From assembly GCA_017934425.1 (NCBI GenBank), contig JAGBJO010000027.1:1-40298 (forward strand): a stretch of DNA of 40,298 nucleotides. Reading direction: 5' to 3'. The stretch comes from Ruminococcus sp. Its GTDB lineage: Bacteria > Bacillota > Clostridia > Oscillospirales > Ruminococcaceae. Shown piece by piece: positions 23,468-32,136 of this stretch (positions within the stretch are counted from its first letter, which is position 1; every line of letters begins with the position of its first letter). The position numbers and the translations under genes are program-made. The notes beneath the pieces were generated by a model. That model saw only the letters and a list, made by a program, of their open reading frames with translations, searched no databases and was not told where the DNA came from.

Positions 23468-25300
23468 ATGGCTGAACATCTGATAGTCCTTGCGGGCAAC
23501 CCGAATGTGGGGAAATCCACGGTTTTCAATGCCCTTACCGGACTGCACCAGCATACCGGCAACTGGGCAGGCAAGACTGTGGACTGCGCTGAGGGCAGTT
23601 TCACGCTGAACGGGGAGAAGGTGCGTCTGGCGGATACTCCGGGTGTGTACTCACTTCTCTCAAACTGCGCCGAGGAAACTGCGGCGGCAAAGGCTGTATG
23701 CTCACCGGAAACTGAGGGGGCGGTAGTAGTCTGCGACGGTTGTTGTCTGGAGCGAAATCTGAGCCTTGCCTTGCAGATAATTGAACTCCTGCCCCGGACG
23801 GTGGTCTGCGTGAATCTGCTTGACGAGGCGGCAAAAAAGGGCATAACCATTGATATTCCCCGGCTTAGCGAACTGCTGGGAGTGACAGTGGTGGGAACTT
23901 CTGCCAGAAGCGGAAGGGGACTTGATGAACTGAAGGAAGCCGTTTCCAATATGCTTTCCGGGGAAGTGCCGGACGCTTACGATGAAAGCCCTTTGCGCCT
24001 TGCTCTTGAAAATGGCGAGCCGCTGCCGGAGGGAGAGACTTACCTTAACCGTGCAAGCCAGATAGCTTCTCAGGCGGTAACGCACAGCGACTCCGACCCT
24101 TTCCGCCGTGACCGCCGTCTTGATCGGATATTCCTCCACCCTGTTACCGGTATACCGGTAATGCTTATGATATTCGCCCTGCTTCTCTGGATAACGGCTG
24201 TTGGCGCGAACTATCCCTCCGATCTGCTCCGGAGGTGCTTTGCAGAACTGGGGGAATACCTGTACACGGCGCTGTCCGGCGCTCCCGGCTGGCTCAGGGG
24301 AGCGCTTATCGAGGGAGTGTATCAGACAGTTACCTGGGTCATATCCGTGATGCTGCCGCCAATGGCGATATTCTTCCCGCTGTTCACGCTTATGGAGGAC
24401 TTCGGACTTCTGCCACGTATCGCCTTCGACCTTGACGGCTGTTTCAGATGCTCCGGAGCGTGCGGAAAACAGGCGATAACTATGGCAATGGGCATCGGCT
24501 GCAATGCCTGCGGAGTGACCGGATGCAGAATGATCGACTCCCCACGGGAACGGCTCATTGCCATACTCACCAACAACTTCATGCCCTGCAACGGACGATT
24601 CCCCACGCTTATCGCCCTGACTGCGATGTTTCTTGTGCCGGTCATGGGCAGCGCTGCGGCACTTGTCCTGCCGGGAGTGATACTTCTGGGGTTCTGTGTG
24701 ACCTGGCTCACTTCCTTCGTTCTCAGCCGGACGCTTCTCCGTGGTATCCCCTCGGCGTACACTCTGGAACTTCCGCCTTACAGAGTTCCCCAGGTGGGAC
24801 GTGTGATAGTCCGCTCGCTCCTTGACCGGACGATTTTCGTGCTTGGGAGGGCTTGTGCGGCGGCAGCGCCCTGCGGACTTATAATATGGCTTCTGGGGAA
24901 TATCCGTCCCGGCGGACAGCCGCTTCTGGAATATGCGGCGGACTTTCTCGCTCCGGCAGGGCGTTTTCTGGGGCTGGACGGCAGCATACTTCTGGGATTT
25001 CTCCTGGGTTTCCCGGCGAACGAGATAGTAGTACCGGTGATCGCAATGATATGCACCGGCGGCGAAGCCCTCACCGAAAGTGCTGGTCTGAGTGAACTTT
25101 TTGCGTCACAGGGCTGGGACATGAGTACGGCGTTGTGCATGATGATATTCACGGTAATGCATTTCCCCTGCGCTACTGCCTGCCTGACCATTCTCAAGGA
25201 AACTAAAAGCGTGAAATGGACGGCGCTTGCAATAGCTATTCCTACCGTCGTGGGAGTAATACTATGTGCATTAACAAATTGGGTGGTAAATGCGGTATAA
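23468..25300 (+). CDS. feoB: Ferrous iron transporter FeoB (short, Cys-rich form)
   Basis: A 610-residue protein with an N-terminal G domain and a membrane permease part. G motifs: G1 GNPNVGKST (10-18), G3 DTPG (56-59), G4 NLLD (116-119), and G5-like TSARSG. The membrane part contains the gate-like segment FRCSGACGKQA followed by GIGCNACGVTGCRMIDSPRE and FMPCNGRFPTL. Compared with the roughly 770-residue E. coli protein it is short and unusually rich in cysteines around the gate. No feoA is adjacent in this window. It should import Fe(II), needed here for iron-sulfur enzymes such as the activase encoded next. The ATG follows ACCAGGAGGCG. No strong promoter is visible; a TTGTCA/CATAGT pair at 23420-23449 is possible. 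Confidence 0.88.
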   Translation: MAEHLIVLAGNPNVGKSTVFNALTGLHQHTGNWAGKTVDCAEGSFTLNGEKVRLADTPGVYSLLSNCAEETAAAKAVCSPETEGAVVVCDGCCLERNLSLALQIIELLPRTVVCVNLLDEAAKKGITIDIPRLSELLGVTVVGTSARSGRGLDELKEAVSNMLSGEVPDAYDESPLRLALENGEPLPEGETYLNRASQIASQAVTHSDSDPFRRDRRLDRIFLHPVTGIPVMLMIFALLLWITAVGANYPSDLLRRCFAELGEYLYTALSGAPGWLRGALIEGVYQTVTWVISVMLPPMAIFFPLFTLMEDFGLLPRIAFDLDGCFRCSGACGKQAITMAMGIGCNACGVTGCRMIDSPRERLIAILTNNFMPCNGRFPTLIALTAMFLVPVMGSAAALVLPGVILLGFCVTWLTSFVLSRTLLRGIPSAYTLELPPYRVPQVGRVIVRSLLDRTIFVLGRACAAAAPCGLIIWLLGNIRPGGQPLLEYAADFLAPAGRFLGLDGSILLGFLLGFPANEIVVPVIAMICTGGEALTESAGLSELFASQGWDMSTALCMMIFTVMHFPCATACLTILKETKSVKWTALAIAIPTVVGVILCALTNWVVNAV

Positions 25301-25397
25301 TGTTGGCAAATCAGCCAAAAATATCGCCCAAAACCGACCATAATTGATATAAGCCAAGAAAATAAAATTTCCACTTTATTTTTTCAGAAATATGTAG

Positions 25398-25403
25398 TAT
25401 AAT
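25398..25403 (+). promoter_or_regulatory. -10 box for the activase operon
   Basis: TATAAT lies about 65 bases upstream of the ATG at 25467. The -35 region is AT-rich without a clear match. A small hairpin, CTGCC-N7-GGCAG, lies in the leader near 25422-25438. Confidence 0.5.
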
Positions 25404-25466
25404 ATAAGGTGAAAAAATATTGCTGCCGGAACGTGGCAGATATTGAAGTTTTATTTGAGGTGGAAT

Positions 25467-28394
25467 ATGGCGAACAGATATTCTCTTGGCATTGACGTAG
25501 GCTCAACGACAGTTAAGACTGTTATAACCGATGCGGAGCATAATATCATTTACTCAAAATATCAGCGACACCTTTCTAAGGTAAAGGAGACTGTTACTGA
25601 CCAGCTTAAACTCATTCAGGCTGACTATCCGGAGGACGAATTCACCGTCTGTATAACCGGTTCTGCGGGTCTGGGTCTGGCAAATAGTGCTGGTATACCT
25701 TTCGTGCAGGAAGTCCATGCGGCTTTCCTGGCGGTTAAGGATAAGCAGCCGGACGCTGATGCTGTCATAGAACTTGGCGGCGAGGACGCTAAGATCATCT
25801 TCCTGACCGGCGGCGTTGAGCAGCGTATGAACGGTTCATGCGCCGGCGGCACAGGTGCATTCATCGACCAGATGGCAACACTTCTGGGCATTACCGCCGA
25901 CGAACTGGACGAGTTGTCCCTCCGTGCGCAGAAGATATACCCTATCGCTTCAAGATGCGGAGTATTCGCTAAGTCTGATATCCAGCCCCTTCTCAATCAG
26001 GGCGCAAGACGTGAAGACATCTCTGCAAGTATCTTCCAGGCTGTTGTTGACCAGACGGTTTCCGGTCTGGCACAGGGCAGGTCTATCGAGGGAAAGGTGC
26101 TGTTCCTGGGAGGCCCGCTGTTCTTCCTTACAGGTCTGAGAAAGGCATTCGTCCGCACACTGGGTCTGGACGAGGCTCATGCGATATTCCCAAAGGAAGC
26201 GCCGGTATTCGTGGCATTCGGCTGCTCTCTGTACGCTGCTGAAAGTGAAGCGGAGCATTACACCATTGCTGATCTGGCAAAGAAGATAGCGTCAGCAAGG
26301 GCTAACGACGATATAATTACAGGTGAGCCGCTGTTCAGTTCACAGGCTGAGTATGATGAGTTCATCGACCGCCATAAGAAGTTCGACTTAGGCTATGAGG
26401 ATATCCGTACATACAGGGGCGATGCGTACCTGGGTATCGACGCAGGTTCTACTACCACAAAGCTGGTGCTTATTTCCGACGAGGGCAAGATCCTCTACCA
26501 GCACTACTCCTCAAACCAGGGTCAGCCTCTTGACAAGATAGCGGAGCAGGTAAAGCGCATCTACAGCGAAATGAACCCCCATATCCATATCAAGGGTTCG
26601 GCTGTAACAGGTTACGGCGAAGACCTTATCCGGGCAGGACTTTCCATCGACCACGGTATAGTTGAAACTGTTGCCCATTTCAAGGCTGCGGCTTACTTCT
26701 GCCCTGATGTTGATTTTATCATCGACATCGGCGGTCAGGACATCAAGTGCTTCCGCATAAAGAACCACAGCATCGACTCCATTATGCTCAACGAAGCCTG
26801 TTCCTCTGGCTGCGGCTCGTTCATTCAGACCTTTGCAATGGCGCTGGGCTACGATATTGCAGAGTTTTCACAGCTTGGACTTTTCGCAAAGCATCCGGTT
26901 GACCTGGGTTCTCGCTGCACCGTATTCATGAACAGCTCTGTAAAGCAGGCTCAGAAGGACGGCGCTACCGTGGAGGATATCTCCGCAGGACTGTCCTCCT
27001 CTATCATCAAAAACGCTATCTACAAGGTCATCCGTGCAAACTCTCCGGACGAACTGGGAAAGAATATCGTCGTTCAGGGCGGTACTTTCCTCAATGACGC
27101 TGTTCTGCGCTCCTTTGAAAAGGAACTGGGCAGAAATGTTATCCGTCCTGCTATTTCCGGACTTATGGGCGCATTCGGCTGCGCTCTTTACGCTAAGGAA
27201 AAGAGTACCGGCGAGTCTGGCATCATCAATAAGACCGACCTTGACAATTTCTCATACACATCAAAAAGCGCACAGTGCGGCGGATGTACTGCCAACTGTC
27301 AGCTTAATATCATAAATTTCGGCAAGGGACGCAATTTCATCTCCGGTAACCGCTGCGAAAAGGGAAGCGGCAAGGCTAAGAAGAATAACGTTCCCAACCT
27401 CTATGAGTACAAGTACAGCAGTATAATCTCCCTGGAAAAGAGCGCCCAGCCACCTCACCCAAGAGGAACTGTAGGTCTGCCTCTGGCACTGAGTTTCTAT
27501 GAGCAGATGCCTTTCTGGCATACTCTCTTTACTGAACTGGGCTTCAAGGTGGTATTCAGCGACGAGTCCAGCCGACAGATATACTATCTTGGTCAGCACA
27601 CTATCCCCTCGGATACGGTCTGCTACCCGGCTAAGCTTACTCATGGTCATGTGGAAAGTCTCCTTGACAAGGGTGCTGACTTCATCTTCTACCCCTGCAT
27701 GAGCTACAACCTTGACGAGGGTGACTCCGATAACCACTTCAACTGCCCTGTAGTTGCCTACTATCCGGAACTCCTTATCGCCAATAACCCTCGCCTTAAC
27801 AACGATAACTTCATTCACCCCTACATGGATCTGAATATCCGCAAGAATGTGGTCAGAGTACTGCGTGAGTCGCTGAGCAGGTTCAATATCAAGGGAATGA
27901 TACCGGCGGCTGTTGATAAGGCGTATGCGGCACTTGACAGCTTCCACCGTGATATCGCTGCAAAGGCTGAGGAAATTATCCGCCAGGCACGGGAGGAAGG
28001 ACGCAATATAATCGTCCTTGCCGGCAGACCCTACCACATCGACAAGGAGATAAACCACGGTATCCACAAGCTTATCACAAGCCTGGGTATGGCTGTCGTC
28101 ACCGAGGACAGCGTGGCGCACCTTGCACATACCCCGCATCTGGGAGTACTCAACCAGTGGACTTACCACTCACGCCTTTACAGGGCTGCACAGTACGTCA
28201 CAACTCAGCCGGATATGCAGCTTATCCAGCTTGTATCCTTCGGCTGCGGTATCGACGCTGTTACTGCCGACGAAGTAAGAGCTATACTCGAAAACAAGGG
28301 CAAGCTGTACACTCAGCTTAAAATAGACGAGATAAACAATCTGGGCGCTGCAAGGATACGTCTGAGAAGTCTTGTGGCTGCTATGGAGAAATGA
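25467..28394 (+). CDS. Double 2-hydroxyacyl-CoA dehydratase activase-type protein (BcrAD/BadFG) with C-terminal DUF2229
   Basis: A 975-residue cytoplasmic protein. It has two ASKHA ATPase domains of the BcrAD/BadFG activase type (about 4-260, starting GIDVGSTTVK, and about 320-590, starting GIDAGSTTTK), then a Cys-rich stretch (CGGCTANCQ) and a DUF2229-type domain (about 665-880). The expected iron-sulfur ligands are Cys125 (GSCAGGTGAF) and Cys164 (SRCGVF) in the first domain, and Cys445 and Cys484 in the second. Both pairs are 39 residues apart, the spacing I recall for activase HgdC. Such activases use ATP to drive an electron onto a dehydratase or reductase. The substrate of this double form is unknown. 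The ATG follows GAGGTGG; the partner gene begins 22 bases after the stop. Confidence 0.88.
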   Translation: MANRYSLGIDVGSTTVKTVITDAEHNIIYSKYQRHLSKVKETVTDQLKLIQADYPEDEFTVCITGSAGLGLANSAGIPFVQEVHAAFLAVKDKQPDADAVIELGGEDAKIIFLTGGVEQRMNGSCAGGTGAFIDQMATLLGITADELDELSLRAQKIYPIASRCGVFAKSDIQPLLNQGARREDISASIFQAVVDQTVSGLAQGRSIEGKVLFLGGPLFFLTGLRKAFVRTLGLDEAHAIFPKEAPVFVAFGCSLYAAESEAEHYTIADLAKKIASARANDDIITGEPLFSSQAEYDEFIDRHKKFDLGYEDIRTYRGDAYLGIDAGSTTTKLVLISDEGKILYQHYSSNQGQPLDKIAEQVKRIYSEMNPHIHIKGSAVTGYGEDLIRAGLSIDHGIVETVAHFKAAAYFCPDVDFIIDIGGQDIKCFRIKNHSIDSIMLNEACSSGCGSFIQTFAMALGYDIAEFSQLGLFAKHPVDLGSRCTVFMNSSVKQAQKDGATVEDISAGLSSSIIKNAIYKVIRANSPDELGKNIVVQGGTFLNDAVLRSFEKELGRNVIRPAISGLMGAFGCALYAKEKSTGESGIINKTDLDNFSYTSKSAQCGGCTANCQLNIINFGKGRNFISGNRCEKGSGKAKKNNVPNLYEYKYSSIISLEKSAQPPHPRGTVGLPLALSFYEQMPFWHTLFTELGFKVVFSDESSRQIYYLGQHTIPSDTVCYPAKLTHGHVESLLDKGADFIFYPCMSYNLDEGDSDNHFNCPVVAYYPELLIANNPRLNNDNFIHPYMDLNIRKNVVRVLRESLSRFNIKGMIPAAVDKAYAALDSFHRDIAAKAEEIIRQAREEGRNIIVLAGRPYHIDKEINHGIHKLITSLGMAVVTEDSVAHLAHTPHLGVLNQWTYHSRLYRAAQYVTTQPDMQLIQLVSFGCGIDAVTADEVRAILENKGKLYTQLKIDEINNLGAARIRLRSLVAAMEK

Positions 28395-28416
28395 CAAGCA
28401 GACAAGGAGGTTAAAA

Positions 28417-29646
28417 ATGCCTGAATATGCAAAGTTCACCGAGGACATGATAAAGACCCATACTATCCTTGTTCCGGATATGCTGCCTGTCCACTTCAAA
28501 CTGTTCATCAGCATCTTTGGCGCTGCCGGATACAAAATGGAGCTGCTGCGCAACGACAGCCGCAGCGTAGTTGACGAGGGTCTGAAAAATGTACACAATG
28601 ATGCCTGCTACCCGGCGCTTCTGGTAATCGGTCAGTTCATGGACGCTCTTGCAAGCGGCAAGTACGACCCGGACAAGACTGCCCTGCTCATAACCCAGAC
28701 AGGCGGCGGCTGCCGTGCATCTAACTATATACATCTTCTGCGTAAGGCAGTTGTCAGGAATTATCCGCAGATACCTGTAGTTTCCCTGAATTTCAGCGGT
28801 CTGGAAAAAGACAGCGCTTTCAGGGTAACTCCGGCAATGTTCCTGAAACTCCTCTACGCTGTACTCTACGGCGACCTGCTTATGACTTGCTATAACCATT
28901 GCAGGGCGTATGAGGTCAATAAGGGCGACTCCGAAGGCGTCCTCGATAAATGGCAGAAGGTGCTGGGCGATATATTCCGCACCGGAAGCAACGACTACCT
29001 TAAAACCAAGAAGAACTACCGGGCTATCCTTGACGACTTCGCCGCTGTGAAGCTTTCCGGTGAGAAGAAGATAAGGGTAGGCATCGTGGGCGAGATATAC
29101 GTAAAATACTCACCCCTTGCCAATAACCACCTGGAGGACTTCCTTATCTCCGAGGGCTGCGAACCTGTAGTTCCCTCGCTTCTGGAGTTTGTCATGTACT
29201 GCGCTGCCGGTACATTCAACGACGCTAAGATATATGACCACGTTACCAAGAGTTCCATATTCAACAAGATAGGCTACGACCTTATCTACTCAAAGCAGAA
29301 GGAACTTATCAAGGTAATGAAGGAGCAGGGCAGCTTCGAGCCGCTCCACGACTTCGAGCATCTGCGCTCGCTGGCGGATAAGTACATAAGCCAGGGAGTA
29401 GTCATGGGCGAGGGCTGGCTGATACCGGCTGAAATGGCTGCACTGGCAAAGTCCGGTGTCAAGAATATCATATGCACTCAGCCCTTCGGCTGTCTGCCTA
29501 ATCATATCGTGGCTAAGGGTATGTCAAGGGCTATCAAGCAGGATAACCCGGACGCTAATATAGTAGCTATCGACTACGACCCCGGCGCTACAAGAGTAAA
29601 TCAGGAAAACCGCATCAAACTGATGCTCGCTAATGCAAGAATGTGA
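28417..29646 (+). CDS. HgdB-like 2-hydroxyacyl-CoA dehydratase-type protein (COG3581-like)
   Basis: A 409-residue protein that normally accompanies, or is fused to, the double activase. Visible blocks are HNDACYPALLVIGQ, TQTGGGCRASNYIHLLRKA, the GEIYVKYSPLANNHLEDFL segment and the C-terminal CTQPFGCLPNHIVAKG. Their Cys residues are candidate iron-sulfur ligands. It is cytoplasmic, with no signal peptide. Together with the upstream protein it may form an ATP-driven low-potential reductase or dehydratase; the reaction is not known. The ATG at 28417 is chosen because AAGGAGG lies at correct spacing. Its stop codon overlaps a possible GTG start of the next gene. Confidence 0.85.
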   Translation: MPEYAKFTEDMIKTHTILVPDMLPVHFKLFISIFGAAGYKMELLRNDSRSVVDEGLKNVHNDACYPALLVIGQFMDALASGKYDPDKTALLITQTGGGCRASNYIHLLRKAVVRNYPQIPVVSLNFSGLEKDSAFRVTPAMFLKLLYAVLYGDLLMTCYNHCRAYEVNKGDSEGVLDKWQKVLGDIFRTGSNDYLKTKKNYRAILDDFAAVKLSGEKKIRVGIVGEIYVKYSPLANNHLEDFLISEGCEPVVPSLLEFVMYCAAGTFNDAKIYDHVTKSSIFNKIGYDLIYSKQKELIKVMKEQGSFEPLHDFEHLRSLADKYISQGVVMGEGWLIPAEMAALAKSGVKNIICTQPFGCLPNHIVAKGMSRAIKQDNPDANIVAIDYDPGATRVNQENRIKLMLANARM

Positions 29647-29651
29647 TAATT

Positions 29652-30521
29652 ATGCAGGACGCTATTTTTAATGAGAGACGTTTCAGATCGGGAAAGATAC
29701 CCGATGAGATGAAACTGCTTTATGACAGGAATATTATCGAATTATTCGTGCTGACAAGCGATGTTCCGGCGTATACGAAAGTCCGTGAAGACCACAGAAC
29801 TATGACCGACAGCAAACTGGCGCTGGCGATAGTAAGTTCCGACGGGAAAAAGCAGGTCATAGGCGAAATGGGCGACATAAAGCTTATCTGGGTACCTGTA
29901 TGGTATAAGATGAAAAGCTCCCTGCGCCGTTTCGGTGACCTGACAGTATACCGCATTAAAGCAAGGCTGCACGAAAGCTTCTACGACAGAAAAGATCCGG
30001 TAAGACTCATATATGTACTGGAAGTGCTGGAAAGCGGCGCATCTCAGCCCTGGCTTGAGTCAGTAGCCGAGGACTACCGCAAGGACGTTGTTATCGAGAA
30101 CGATGTCCTCGGTAAGCTTAATCTTGATAAACAGGAGGCTTCGTTCTCCCAGGTAGTCAAATGGCGCAGTACGAAGATCGTCGTTACCATACAGGCGGAT
30201 ATTTTCGACCCTGCCTCACAGCAGCACGCTGTTGATATCGCAGCGGATATAGTCCGTGAGCAGCGTGACTGGGATAAAAAGATACGCCGATTTGCCGCCG
30301 AACAGCTTACATCTCTGGCAAATGACTGGCGTGAAAGACGTGATATACACTATATTACTGAGGATGAATTTGCAAGCCGTATAACTCCGGGAATACTGGT
30401 AGTTGACCATATGGGGGAGTATATGTTCAAGTACGGGGACGATAATATGTTCCTGGGTCATGACATAGCGGTATACGGCTCTATGGAAAATGGAGTTCAG
30501 ACAGCAAGGCTTGAGGGCTGA
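29652..30521 (+). CDS. DUF2262-domain protein
   Basis: A protein of about 289 residues. The C-terminal half (about 115-289) fits DUF2262, including ILVVDHMGEYMFKYGDD, then MFLGHDIAVYGS and the final ARLEG. The N-terminal half (about 1-115) is not recognised. No signal peptide or transmembrane segment is seen. The function is unknown. The start is uncertain: a GTG at 29643 overlaps the upstream stop and the ATG at 29652 is nine bases further. Neither has a strong ribosome binding site, which suggests translation coupled to the gene before it. It lies between the dehydratase-like gene and psd. Confidence 0.75.
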   Translation: MQDAIFNERRFRSGKIPDEMKLLYDRNIIELFVLTSDVPAYTKVREDHRTMTDSKLALAIVSSDGKKQVIGEMGDIKLIWVPVWYKMKSSLRRFGDLTVYRIKARLHESFYDRKDPVRLIYVLEVLESGASQPWLESVAEDYRKDVVIENDVLGKLNLDKQEASFSQVVKWRSTKIVVTIQADIFDPASQQHAVDIAADIVREQRDWDKKIRRFAAEQLTSLANDWRERRDIHYITEDEFASRITPGILVVDHMGEYMFKYGDDNMFLGHDIAVYGSMENGVQTARLEG

Positions 30522-30541
30522 GCGATCACAGGGGAATAGTT

Positions 30542-31408
30542 ATGATTAAGAACAGAAAAGGCGATGTCATTGTAACCAACGAAAAACAAAATGAACTGCT
30601 GAAAAAGCTGTACGGCACTTCAGACGGCAGAAGGCTTCTGAAAGTTCTCACACTGCCGATAGTATCAAAGGCAGTTGGCGACTTTATGGATTCCAGCTTC
30701 TCGAAGCCCCTTATCAGGAAGTTCATAAAGGATAACCATATCGACACCTCACAGTACATAATGAAGCGCTTCCGCTCATACAACGAGTTCTTCACACGGA
30801 AGATAAAACCTGACAGGCGACCGGTGGATACTGAACCTACCCACCTGATAAGTCCCTGCGACTCTAAGCTTTCGGTGTACGAGATAGAGGACAGCAGTAT
30901 CTTCCGCATCAAGGGTTCAAGATACAGGGTATGCGACCTTGTTAAGAACGACTTCCTTGCAAGGAGGTTCGTGGGCGGATACTGTATGATATTCCGCCTT
31001 GAGGTAGACGACTACCACCGCTACTGCTACATAGACGGCGGCAACAAGACCGGCAATACCTTCATAAAAGGCGAACTTCACACAGTTAACCCCATAGCCC
31101 TGCGTCGGTACAATATCTACAAGCGCAACAGCCGGGAGTATACTATCCTGCACACGGACAATTTCGGTGACGTGGTGCAGGTAGAGGTGGGAGCGATGAT
31201 GGTGGGCAGGATACGCAATCATCATAACGAATACCACTTCCGCCGTGGCGAGGAAAAGGGAATGTTCGAGTTCGGCGGTTCGACGATAGTACTGCTTTTC
31301 GAGAAAGGAAGAGTATTGCCAGACCGTGACCTTATCCGGAATACCAACGAAAACTATGAGACTATAGTAAAATACGGCGAAAAAATAGGAATAGCCGCCA
31401 CAGCGTAA
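30542..31408 (+). CDS. psd: Phosphatidylserine decarboxylase
   Basis: A 288-residue pro-enzyme that makes phosphatidylethanolamine from phosphatidylserine. The self-cleavage site is GGST, with cleavage between Gly246 and Ser247, which turns the Ser into the pyruvoyl cofactor. The other two members of the Asp-His-Ser set are likely the Asp in SPCDSKLSVY and the His in VDDYHRYCY. VGAMMVGRI is also conserved. The ATG lies after CAGGGGAA, 21 bases after the DUF2262 gene, so it appears to be the last gene of the 25467-31408 operon. It converges on pssA, which makes its substrate, across a shared terminator. Confidence 0.95.
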   Translation: MIKNRKGDVIVTNEKQNELLKKLYGTSDGRRLLKVLTLPIVSKAVGDFMDSSFSKPLIRKFIKDNHIDTSQYIMKRFRSYNEFFTRKIKPDRRPVDTEPTHLISPCDSKLSVYEIEDSSIFRIKGSRYRVCDLVKNDFLARRFVGGYCMIFRLEVDDYHRYCYIDGGNKTGNTFIKGELHTVNPIALRRYNIYKRNSREYTILHTDNFGDVVQVEVGAMMVGRIRNHHNEYHFRRGEEKGMFEFGGSTIVLLFEKGRVLPDRDLIRNTNENYETIVKYGEKIGIAATA

Positions 31409-31420
31409 TAGTAATAAAAT

Positions 31421-31460
31421 AACCGTCCGGTTCATTTGACAGAACCGGACGGTTTCTTTT
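31421..31460. terminator. Bidirectional terminator between psd and pssA
   Basis: A perfect 13-bp stem (AACCGTCCGGTTC with GAACCGGACGGTT) with an 8-base loop. TTCTTTT follows on the plus strand and TTATTTTATT on the minus strand, so it can serve both convergent genes. Confidence 0.9.
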
Positions 31461-31468
31461 GTATTTGA

Positions 31469-32113
31469 TTACTTCATTTTAGTCTTGTACGCCATCCAGA
31501 TAAGTTCCAGAAGACCAATGCCAATGAAAGAGAACATTGTCTTGATGCCGGGCTTCTTCAGCTTGAATCTTGTAATGAACGCTATTGCGATCAGCAGAAG
31601 CGCTCCGCCGTATACCTCCGGGAACCATTCGTCGCCGATGTCCTTGTGGAAACTGTAGATAAGCGGCAGTATCAGAGCCACGCTTGTTACCGGCAGTCCT
31701 TCGTAGACCTTACGCACGTCAGTGGTACTTTTCTGGCGTTCCTCCTCAGTAACGTTGAAGTAGGCAAGCCGTATTACTGCACACAGCGGAAAGAGCAAAA
31801 GTATGGGCACGTCGCACCAGCTATTCATACCGATAGAGTAGCCTATCACTGATGGCAGTACTCCGAAGCATACGCAGTCGCAAAGGGAATCTATCTGTAT
31901 TCCGAACTGCTTTTCGCTTTCGGTGCGGTCTTTTTTTGTCCGGGCGACTTTTCCGTCAAACATATCACACAGCCCCGAAACCATAAGGCATATTATCGCA
32001 TACGCCGGGTGAGGCTTACCGTCAGCCAGTCCCATTGCGAAGAACATTCCCAGCACAGATGAGACAAGGCTAAGGTAGGTCAGAATGACGGTATAGTTAT
32101 AAAAACCAATCAT
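31469..32113 (-). CDS. pssA: CDP-diacylglycerol-serine O-phosphatidyltransferase
   Basis: A 214-residue integral membrane enzyme with about six hydrophobic helices. It makes phosphatidylserine from CDP-diacylglycerol and L-serine. The CDP-alcohol phosphotransferase signature is present as FDGKVAR, then G-IQI-D-SLC-D in FGIQIDSLCD. The gap between AR and G is 12 residues here, whereas the canonical pattern has 8. It is convergent with psd, the next enzyme of the pathway, and 23 bases downstream of ppk1 on the same strand, so it is probably co-transcribed with ppk1. Confidence 0.92.
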   Translation of the reverse strand: MIGFYNYTVILTYLSLVSSVLGMFFAMGLADGKPHPAYAIICLMVSGLCDMFDGKVARTKKDRTESEKQFGIQIDSLCDCVCFGVLPSVIGYSIGMNSWCDVPILLLFPLCAVIRLAYFNVTEEERQKSTTDVRKVYEGLPVTSVALILPLIYSFHKDIGDEWFPEVYGGALLLIAIAFITRFKLKKPGIKTMFSFIGIGLLELIWMAYKTKMK

Positions 32114-32136
32114 ATTAAATCCTCAATTATCTATCA

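Noticed and set aside
29643-29651. GTG start for the DUF2262 gene overlapping the upstream stop
   Set aside because: Neither this GTG nor the ATG at 29652 has a clear ribosome binding site. The ATG was preferred, but the choice is open.
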